Source: Zavarzinia aquatilis (GTDB taxonomy: Bacteria > Pseudomonadota > Alphaproteobacteria > Zavarziniales > Zavarziniaceae). From it: a stretch of DNA of 64,000 bases. Under the pieces are notes generated by a model that was not told where the DNA came from, made no database searches, and saw only the letters and a program-made list of their open reading frames with translations. A program made the translations under genes and the position numbers. This document shows positions 57,670-64,000 of this stretch, in pieces. Positions within the stretch are counted from its first letter, which is position 1. Each line of letters starts with the position of its first letter. The stretch covers positions 62,001 to 126,000 of the forward strand of contig NZ_QGLE01000004.1 in assembly GCF_003173035.1 (NCBI RefSeq), read 5' to 3'.

Positions 57670-59517
57670 TCAAAGCTTGGAGACGTCGCGGACGGCGCCC
57701 CGGGCGGCGCTGGTCACCATGGCGGCATAGGCCTTCAGCGCGGGCGTGACCTTGCGGGCGCGGGGGGCGGCCGGCTTCCAGGCGGCCGTGCCCTTCGCGT
57801 CCATGGCGGCGCGGCGGGCGGCCATCACCTCGTCCGACACGTCGACCCGGATGATCCGGTTCGGAATGTCGATGACGATGGTGTCGTCTTCCTCGATCAG
57901 GCCGATGGCGCCGCCTTCCGCCGCTTCCGGGCTGGCGTGGCCGATGGACAGGCCCGAGGTCCCGCCCGAGAAGCGGCCGTCGGTCAGCAGGGCGCAGGCC
58001 TTGCCGAGGCCCTTCGACTTCAGGAAGGTGGTCGGGTAGAGCATTTCCTGCATCCCCGGGCCACCGCGCGGGCCTTCATAGCGCACGATGACGACATCGC
58101 CCGCCTTCACCCTGTCGCCGAGAATGCCTTCGACCGCCGCGTCCTGGCTCTCGAAGATGCGGGCCGGGCCGGAGAAGGTCAGGATCGAGGCATCGACGCC
58201 CGCCGTCTTCACGATGCAGCCGTCGAGCGCGATGTTGCCATAGAGCACGGCAAGGCCGCCGTCCTTGGAGAAGGCATGGCCGACGTCGCGGATGACACCC
58301 GCCTCGCGGTCGAGATCGAGGTCGGGGAAGCGTTTGTCCTGGCTGAAGGCGACCTGGGTCGGCACGCCGCCGGGCGCCGCGCTGAACAGGGTGAGCACGT
58401 CTTCGGACGGCTGGCGCTTCACGTCCCATTTGTCGAGCGCCTTGCCGAGGCTGGAGGCATGGACGGTGCCGACGTCGCGGTGGATGAGGCCGCCGCGATC
58501 GAGTTCGCCCAGGATGCCCATGATGCCGCCGGCGCGGTGCACGTCCTCGATATGGACGTCCTGCTTGGCCGGGGCGACCTTGCAGATGTTGGGCACCTTG
58601 CGCGACAGGCGGTCGATGTCGAGCATGGTGAAATCGACCTCGGCTTCCTGCGCCGCGGCGAGGAGATGCAGCACGGTATTGGTCGAGCCGCCCATGGCGA
58701 TGTCGAGGGTCATGGCGTTCTCGAACGCCTTGAAGGTCGCGATGGAGCGTGGCAGCACACGCTCGTCCTCGCCCTCGTAATAGGAGCGGGCGAGATCGAC
58801 CACCAGCCGGCCGGCCCAGAGGAACAGCTCGCGCCGGTCGGCGTGGGTGGCGACGATGGTGCCGTTGCCGGGCAGCGACAGGCCGAGCGCCTCGGTCAGG
58901 CAGTTCATCGAATTGGCGGTGAACATGCCCGAGCAGGAGCCGCAGGTCGGGCAGGCCGAACGTTCCATCTCGAGGGACTCGGCGTCGGACACGGTGGGGT
59001 CGGCACCGGCGATCATGGCGTCGATCAGGTCGACCGCCAGCTCCTTGCCCTTCCACTTCACCTTGCCGGCCTCCATCGGCCCGCCCGAGACGAAGATGGT
59101 CGGGATGTTCAGGCGCATGGCGGCCATCAACATGCCCGGCGTGATCTTGTCGCAGTTGGAGATGCAGACGAGGGCGTCGGCGCAATGGGCGTTGACCATG
59201 TATTCGACCGAATCCGCGATGATGTCGCGCGACGGCAGGCTGTAGAGCATACCGTCGTGGCCCATGGCGATGCCGTCGTCGACCGCGATCGTGTTGAATT
59301 CCTTGGCGATGCCGCCGGCCTTCTCGACTTCCCGGGCGACCAGCTGGCCGAGGTCCTGCAGATGGACATGGCCCGGCACGAACTGGGTGAAGGAATTGGC
59401 GATGGCGATGATCGGCTTGCCGAAGTCCTTTTCCTTCACGCCGGTGGCCCGCCACAGGGCGCGGGCGCCGGCCATGTTGCGGCCGTGGGTCGAAGTCTGG
59501 GAGCGATAGGCGGGCAT
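57670..59517 (-). CDS. ilvD: Dihydroxy-acid dehydratase
   Basis: 615 residues, standard IlvD length. It dehydrates dihydroxy-acids in valine, leucine and isoleucine synthesis using an iron-sulfur cluster. Signatures: [70 protein letters not shown] and [26 protein letters not shown]. Cluster cysteines present. Confidence 0.97.
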   Translation of the reverse strand: MPAYRSQTSTHGRNMAGARALWRATGVKEKDFGKPIIAIANSFTQFVPGHVHLQDLGQLVAREVEKAGGIAKEFNTIAVDDGIAMGHDGMLYSLPSRDIIADSVEYMVNAHCADALVCISNCDKITPGMLMAAMRLNIPTIFVSGGPMEAGKVKWKGKELAVDLIDAMIAGADPTVSDAESLEMERSACPTCGSCSGMFTANSMNCLTEALGLSLPGNGTIVATHADRRELFLWAGRLVVDLARSYYEGEDERVLPRSIATFKAFENAMTLDIAMGGSTNTVLHLLAAAQEAEVDFTMLDIDRLSRKVPNICKVAPAKQDVHIEDVHRAGGIMGILGELDRGGLIHRDVGTVHASSLGKALDKWDVKRQPSEDVLTLFSAAPGGVPTQVAFSQDKRFPDLDLDREAGVIRDVGHAFSKDGGLAVLYGNIALDGCIVKTAGVDASILTFSGPARIFESQDAAVEGILGDRVKAGDVVIVRYEGPRGGPGMQEMLYPTTFLKSKGLGKACALLTDGRFSGGTSGLSIGHASPEAAEGGAIGLIEEDDTIVIDIPNRIIRVDVSDEVMAARRAAMDAKGTAAWKPAAPRARKVTPALKAYAAMVTSAARGAVRDVSKL

Positions 59518-59653
59518 GGTGATCCCCTGGCGTATTTCTGTCGGTCGGAATGCAACACTTGGGCGCCTCGCGCAAGCGCGATCACCGAATTCCCGCCTTC
59601 TGCCCGTGTCGGGTCTCGACAGACGGTCAAAGCTGCCCTGTCATGAGGGGGTG

Positions 59654-60121
59654 ATGCGCATGAGGGAGATTGCGGTGGAACATGAAGTCCCCCCGGACCC
59701 GCGCGACCTCGACCTCGAGGCGAGGATCGGGCGCCTCGCCCTGTGGCCGCTGGGCAGCGAGGATGGGCGCACGGTCACGCTGGGCGATGCCGTCGCCGCG
59801 CGCGGCGACGAGGTCGGCGCCATCTGCAGGCGCATCCTGCGTACCGACGGCGGCACGGCGGAGCTGGCCAATATCCTGCGCGGCGTCAGCCTCGACGGCG
59901 AGGCCTGCCCCGATCCCGAGGGGATCGCGCTGGCCATCCTGTCGTCCGTGCGCAACGGGCGCAGCGGCTACGAACGCCCGGCCAACCGGCTGGCGCTGGC
60001 GCTGATCCTCATTCCGGGGGCGATCGCGGGCCTCGGGCTCGCGGGGGGCGTCAGCCCCTATCTGCTGCTGCTGGTCGGCGCCGGCTGGATCGCCGGCTGG
60101 AGACTGCTGCGGCGGGTTTGA
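59654..60121 (+). CDS. Protein of unknown function with two C-terminal membrane helices
   Basis: 155 residues from MRMREIAVEHEVPPD (GAGGGGGTG upstream). An acidic soluble N-terminal part (GSEDGRTVTLGDAVAARGDEVGAICRRIL) is followed by NRLALALILIPGAIAGLGLAG and PYLLLLVGAGWIAGW. No family recognised. Confidence 0.65.
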   Translation: MRMREIAVEHEVPPDPRDLDLEARIGRLALWPLGSEDGRTVTLGDAVAARGDEVGAICRRILRTDGGTAELANILRGVSLDGEACPDPEGIALAILSSVRNGRSGYERPANRLALALILIPGAIAGLGLAGGVSPYLLLLVGAGWIAGWRLLRRV

Positions 60122-60136
60122 TCCCCGCCGCGCGTG

Positions 60137-60358
60137 TCAGATCTTCTTGCCGAAGTACCTCATGCTCATGAGGAAGGCGAAGGCGAGGAACAGGAAACCT
60201 TCGACATAGGCGAGCTGATCGGTCGACTTGGCGGCCAGAAACACGCCGAACAGGGCGATCAGCAGGAAGGCGAGACCCATCAGCACCGGGGCGATCAGGC
60301 CGCCCCGGCCCTCGACGGCGTCGAGGTCGCTGGGGAGGGTGACATGGGAGAGGCTCAT
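60137..60358 (-). CDS. Small two-helix membrane protein under FNR-type control
   Basis: 73 residues from MSLSHVTLPSDLDAVEGRGG. Two membrane helices (LIAPVLMGLAFLLIALFGVFLA and VEGFLFLAFAFLMSMRYFG). An FNR-type box at 60413-60426, identical to the one before ccoN, lies 54 bp upstream, so it is probably induced with the cbb3 oxidase under low oxygen. No family recognised. Confidence 0.7.
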   Translation of the reverse strand: MSLSHVTLPSDLDAVEGRGGLIAPVLMGLAFLLIALFGVFLAAKSTDQLAYVEGFLFLAFAFLMSMRYFGKKI

Positions 60359-60412
60359 GCTGGAACTCCGGAAAATGATGGCCGGATGATAGCGGGCGGC
60401 GCGCGCCATGCC

Positions 60413-60426
60413 GTGATCTGGATCAA
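60413..60426. promoter_or_regulatory. FNR/FixK-type box
   Basis: GTGAT-ctgg-ATCAA, one mismatch to TTGAT-N4-ATCAA; the surrounding CGTGATCTGGATCAAG is identical at 61578-61593. Confidence 0.75.
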
Positions 60427-60447
60427 GTCCAGTTCACGGCGCGTCCA

Positions 60448-61467
60448 TCAGCGCAGCCAGACCACCGGCCCACCGTCGTTGGCCGGGCTTTCCGCCTCGA
60501 TCAGGGCCGCGCGGCCGGTCCAGGCGCCGTCGTCGCCGGGGCGATAGCCGGCCGGCCACAGGCGCCGCGCCGCGATCTCGCCGACCAGGATGTCGATCAG
60601 CGGCAGCGCGGTTTCGACCCCGGCGGCGTCGCGCAGCACCAGCACGGCCCCTGCCGGCCCTCCTTCCGCGGTCGCCCGCGCTTCGATCCCGGCCACGGTC
60701 AGGCCGGCGGCGCCGTCGGCGGGCGCGGGCAGGCGGGGATCGAACGGCCGGGCCTTGGGCGCGGTCAGCCAGGCCAGGGGCTCGCCCGTGCCCGCCAGCC
60801 CACCCGACCGTTCCAGCCGCGCCGCGGTCTGCTGCCGCTGACGCTCGAAACTGTTCAGCAGGCGGCGCTCCAGACCGCCGCCAGCCGGGGCGAGGGAGAG
60901 GCCGGCGCCGGTCACGTCGTACCAGACGCCGGTGAAATAGTTGGCCTCCTCATCGCTGCGCCAGCGGGTCGCCAGCAGCCGGCAACCGGGCGCGCCGTCA
61001 AGGCGGGGGGCGAAGATATCGGGGCCGAATTCGGCGATATCAAGGGTGGTCGCGGGCCGGGCGAAGGCGTCGCCGGGGCCGGCGAGCGTGACCTGCCAGG
61101 CCGAGACTCCGAGGCCGTTGGAGATGGATCTCAGCCGCGCCATCACGATGTCCCCCCGGCCGTCGCCGTCGACATCGCCGGTGAAGGCGCGGAAGTCGCC
61201 GGGGCCATACATGCCCGAAACCTGCGCCGGGCGGGCGGAAACCGTGCCGTCCTTGGCCTGCAGGTAGTCGATGGCATCGCCGTCGCCGTTCAGGCAGCCG
61301 CACAGGGCGGCCTCGCCGAGTCTCGTGCAGGCGGCGCTGTTCGGCGCGCAGAAGGCAGGCGACGCCGTTGGCGGCGTCGGCGTGGCCGCCGACTCGATAC
61401 GGCAGGCGGCGACGGCTTCACCCCCCGCCAGCGCGAGGGCCAGAGCCAGAAAAACCAACGCCTTCAT
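60448..61467 (-). CDS. Exported protein with VCBS/FG-GAP-like motif
   Basis: 339 residues from [20 protein letters not shown] (signal peptide). Six cysteines near the mature N-terminus ([29 protein letters not shown]). [18 protein letters not shown] is a calcium-binding FG-GAP/VCBS type loop. The rest is unfamiliar. Located between the two FNR-type boxes on the minus strand; the ccoN box is 111 bp upstream of its start. Confidence 0.68.
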   Translation of the reverse strand: MKALVFLALALALAGGEAVAACRIESAATPTPPTASPAFCAPNSAACTRLGEAALCGCLNGDGDAIDYLQAKDGTVSARPAQVSGMYGPGDFRAFTGDVDGDGRGDIVMARLRSISNGLGVSAWQVTLAGPGDAFARPATTLDIAEFGPDIFAPRLDGAPGCRLLATRWRSDEEANYFTGVWYDVTGAGLSLAPAGGGLERRLLNSFERQRQQTAARLERSGGLAGTGEPLAWLTAPKARPFDPRLPAPADGAAGLTVAGIEARATAEGGPAGAVLVLRDAAGVETALPLIDILVGEIAARRLWPAGYRPGDDGAWTGRAALIEAESPANDGGPVVWLR

Positions 61468-61578
61468 CAATTTCCCCCGAAGTGGCGCGACCAGTTTAGC
61501 CGCAGCAGCCGGAAAGGCGGTGATCCGCCTCACAACGGCGATTTGTCGCAAGCCGACTCCGCGCCTCGCGTTCCGGAC

Positions 61579-61592
61579 GTGATCTGGATCAA
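61579..61592. promoter_or_regulatory. FNR/FixK-type box upstream of ccoNOQ
   Basis: GTGAT-ctgg-ATCAA, centred about 75 bp before the ccoN ATG, a normal place for an anaerobic activator site (a -41.5 site would put the transcript start near 61627). Confidence 0.8.
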
Positions 61593-61659
61593 GGCGGCTG
61601 ATCACGCCTATGCCCAAATTCCGTCAAAGTTCGCAAGGTCGCCAATGAGGGGCAAGACC

Positions 61660-63132
61660 ATGACCATATCAACTGCGTTGTCACCGGGCCGTGTGCCCGA
61701 CGCACCCGTCGCCTACCGCGACGACGTCGTGCGCTGGTTCATGATCGCGGCCGTGTTCTGGGCCGTCGTCGGGATGCTCGTCGGCGTCATCATCGCCGCC
61801 CAGCTCACCTATCCCGCGCTGAACCTCGGCCTGCCGTGGACCAGCTTCGGGCGGCTGCGGCCGGTCCACACCTCGGGCGTCATCTTCGCCTTCGGCGGCT
61901 CGATGCTGATCGGCACCTCCTTCTACATCGTGCAGCGCACCTGCAAGGCACGGCTGTTCGGCGGCTTCGCCCCCGAATTCGTGTTCTGGGGCTACCAGGC
62001 CTTCATCGTGATGGCCGCGCTGTCCTATGTGCTGGGCGGGTCCCAGTCGAAGGAATATGCCGAACCCGAATGGTACCTCGACATCTGGCTGGCCGTCGTC
62101 TGGGTGACCTATCTCGTCGTCTTCGTCGGGACGATCATGAAGCGCAAGGAGCCGCACATCTATGTGTCGCTCTGGTACTTCCTCGCCTTCATCATCACGA
62201 TCGCCGTGCTTCACATCGTGAACAACCTGGCGATCCCGGTCTCGTTCTTCGGCTCGAAGAGCTACTCGCTCTTCTCGGGCGTGCAGGACGCGATGACCCA
62301 GTGGTGGTACGGCCATAACGCGGTGGGCTTCTTCCTGACCGCCGGCTTCCTCGGCATGATGTACTATTTCGTGCCGAAGCAGGCCGAGCGGCCGATCTGG
62401 TCCTATCGCCTGTCGATCGTCTCGTTCTGGTCGCTGATCTTCGTCTACATCTGGGCCGGTCCGCACCACCTGCACTACACGGCGCTGCCCGACTGGGTGC
62501 AGACCCTGGGCATGACCTTCTCGATCATCCTGTGGATGCCGAGCTGGGCCTCGATGGTGAACGGCGTCATGACCGTCTCGGGTCGCTGGGACCGTCTGCG
62601 CACCGACCCCATCCTGCGCTTCATGATCGTCGCCGTCGCCTTCTACGGCATGTCGACCTTCGAAGGCCCGCTGATGTCGATCCGCGCGGTGAACGGCCTG
62701 TCGCACTACACCGACTGGACCGTCGGCCACGTGCACTCGGGCGCCCTCGGCTGGAACGCCTTCATTTCCTTCGGCGCGCTCTACTACCTGTTCCCCAAGC
62801 TGTGGGGCCGCAAGGCGATCTACAGCCAGTCGGCGATCCGCCTGCACTTCTGGCTCGGCACGATCGGCATCGTCCTCTACATCACCTCGATGTGGGCGTC
62901 GGGCATCATGCAGGGTCTGATGTGGCGTGCCTACGACAGCCTCGGCTTCCTGCAGTACAGCTTCGTCGAGACGGTCGCCGCCATGCATCCCTACTACGCG
63001 ATCCGGACTGTCGGCGGCCTGTGCTTCCTGTCGGGCGTGCTGATCATGGCCTGGAACCTGTGGAAGACGGCGACGGCGGGTGAACCTGTCGAAGCCCAGC
63101 CCGCGACGCCTGCCCTGCAGCCGGCCGAGTGA
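61660..63132 (+). CDS. ccoN: cbb3-type cytochrome c oxidase subunit I
   Basis: 490 residues from ATG with GAGGGG upstream. Twelve membrane helices with the haem-copper ligands: [14 protein letters not shown] (haem b His), [15 protein letters not shown] (CuB His and the cross-linked Tyr region), [17 protein letters not shown] (CuB His pair) and [16 protein letters not shown] (haem b3/b His). High-affinity terminal oxidase for microaerobic respiration. First gene of ccoNOQ. Confidence 0.97.
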   Translation: MTISTALSPGRVPDAPVAYRDDVVRWFMIAAVFWAVVGMLVGVIIAAQLTYPALNLGLPWTSFGRLRPVHTSGVIFAFGGSMLIGTSFYIVQRTCKARLFGGFAPEFVFWGYQAFIVMAALSYVLGGSQSKEYAEPEWYLDIWLAVVWVTYLVVFVGTIMKRKEPHIYVSLWYFLAFIITIAVLHIVNNLAIPVSFFGSKSYSLFSGVQDAMTQWWYGHNAVGFFLTAGFLGMMYYFVPKQAERPIWSYRLSIVSFWSLIFVYIWAGPHHLHYTALPDWVQTLGMTFSIILWMPSWASMVNGVMTVSGRWDRLRTDPILRFMIVAVAFYGMSTFEGPLMSIRAVNGLSHYTDWTVGHVHSGALGWNAFISFGALYYLFPKLWGRKAIYSQSAIRLHFWLGTIGIVLYITSMWASGIMQGLMWRAYDSLGFLQYSFVETVAAMHPYYAIRTVGGLCFLSGVLIMAWNLWKTATAGEPVEAQPATPALQPAE

Positions 63133-63143
63133 GGAGCAAGACC

Positions 63144-63881
63144 ATGGCAAACATCTATTCGATCCATGACGCCCTGCAGAAGCACTCCATCAAGCTGATG
63201 GTCGGCATCGTCGCGGCGGTTTCGGTCGGCGGTCTCGTCGAGATCGCCCCCCTGTTCCTGATCGAGAACACCATCGAGAAGGTGGAAGGGATGCGTCCCT
63301 ACACCCCGCTGGAACTCGCCGGGCGCAACATCTACATCCGCGAGGGCTGCTACCTGTGCCACAGCCAGCAGATCCGTCCGTTCCGTGACGAGGTCGACCG
63401 CTATGGCCACTACAGCCTCGCCGCGGAGTCGATGTACGATCATCCGTTCCAGTGGGGCTCCAAGCGCACGGGTCCGGACCTTGCCCGCGTCGGCAACAAA
63501 TATTCCGACGACTGGCAGGTCCGCCACCTGATCCACCCGCAGAGCGTGGTGCCTGAATCGGTCATGCCGTCCTATGCCTTCCTGGCGACGACCCCGATCA
63601 GTGGCGACGAGATCGCGGAACACCTGAAGACCCTGCGCCTGACCGGCGTGCCCTATACCGACGATCAGATCGCCAATGCGGCGGCCGACTTCGCGGCGCA
63701 GGGCAATGTCGATGGCGCCGGGGCGGAATTCGATGCCCGCTGGCCCAAGGCCGCTTCGCGCGACTTCGACGGCAACCCCGAACAGCTGACCGAGATGGAC
63801 GCGCTCGTCGCCTATCTCCAGATGCTCGGCACGCTGGTCGATTTCCCGAAGATCGTGCCTGACGCCGACTTCAACCGCTAA
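63144..63881 (+). CDS. ccoO: cbb3-type cytochrome c oxidase subunit II
   Basis: 245 residues from ATG with GAGGAG upstream. One N-terminal membrane helix ([21 protein letters not shown]), a single c-type haem motif YLCHSQQ (CxxCH written CYLCH) and the axial-Met segment [10 protein letters not shown]. Accepts electrons from CcoP. Confidence 0.97.
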   Translation: MANIYSIHDALQKHSIKLMVGIVAAVSVGGLVEIAPLFLIENTIEKVEGMRPYTPLELAGRNIYIREGCYLCHSQQIRPFRDEVDRYGHYSLAAESMYDHPFQWGSKRTGPDLARVGNKYSDDWQVRHLIHPQSVVPESVMPSYAFLATTPISGDEIAEHLKTLRLTGVPYTDDQIANAAADFAAQGNVDGAGAEFDARWPKAASRDFDGNPEQLTEMDALVAYLQMLGTLVDFPKIVPDADFNR

Positions 63882-63898
63882 GACCGGGGAGAAACGTC

Positions 63899-64000
63899 AT
63901 GAATTACTATGACGCTCTGGTGTGGAGCCGGATCATCGGCATCCTCATCTTCTTTGGTCTCTTCATCACGTTCGTCCTCTGGTCCTACCGGCCCGGCGGC
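63899..64000 (+). CDS. ccoQ: cbb3 oxidase small subunit CcoQ (partial, right edge)
   Basis: 34 codons visible, MNYYDALVWSRIIGILIFFG..., with one membrane helix and WSYRPGG after it, the FixQ/CcoQ pattern. GGGGAG precedes the start, 17 bp after ccoO. The rest, and presumably ccoP, lie beyond the window. Confidence 0.9.
   Translation, partial: MNYYDALVWSRIIGILIFFGLFITFVLWSYRPGG

Overview
This is a 64 kb, high-GC, gene-dense window from an alphaproteobacterium. A Rhodospirillales-type organism fits best; the species is not identifiable from the sequence alone. Indicators are an sdhCDAB operon with alphaproteobacterial subunits, ethylmalonyl-CoA pathway-type genes, a single-operon ccoNOQ cbb3 oxidase with FNR-type boxes, an RpoH heat-shock sigma factor, and short palindromic intergenic repeats.

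Layout. 1-12.3 kb is housekeeping: the end of a chemoreceptor, sdhBADC, a mesaconyl-CoA-hydratase/CoA-ester-lyase pair, an orphan TagO/VasI-like protein, pdxY, then dapF-mtaB-ftsY-yciB (dapF probably has a leaderless transcript) and a transglutaminase-like protein. 12.3-17.9 kb holds an unusual cluster: two NCS2-fold permeases, each with an extra C-terminal soluble domain that looks like an anti-sigma (RsbW-type) ATPase fold, flanking a beta-carbonic anhydrase and a SAM methyltransferase, with a divergent stand-alone STAS (SpoIIAA-like) protein. The permeases lack the usual nucleobase-binding residues. I read this as a possible partner-switch-regulated transport system of unknown substrate.

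18.0-34.1 kb is a 16,062-bp integrated element between exact 17-bp direct repeats, one of which is the 3' end of tRNA-Glu(CTC). It encodes a P4-type integrase, an XRE repressor, AlpA-like and PC4-like proteins, a primase, a DUF3987 protein, and a complete capsid/packaging set (portal, protease-capsid fusion, connector, HNH, TerS, TerL), with no tail or lysis genes. This is the architecture of a capsid-forming phage satellite (cfPICI). It also carries a 74-bp tandem array, a 290-bp hairpin-dense non-coding region and related repeats near both ends.

34.1-41.1 kb returns to chromosome: ltaE, an M67/JAMM peptidase interrupted in frame by a palindromic repeat, rluD, rpoH, an orphan amino-acid-binding protein, a secreted protein and an SMP-30/gluconolactonase-like protein. 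41.4-54.9 kb is a paralog array of four DUF1302 outer-membrane-barrel-like proteins and two DUF1329 proteins plus a YCF48-like protein, probably an envelope system for hydrophobic compounds. 54.9-61.5 kb has a FliL-like protein, a sugar-dehydrogenase-like protein, a Nudix hydrolase, a SleB-type lipoprotein whose ribosome site lies in a perfect hairpin, ilvD and small membrane proteins. The window ends in ccoN-ccoO-ccoQ, cut at the right edge.
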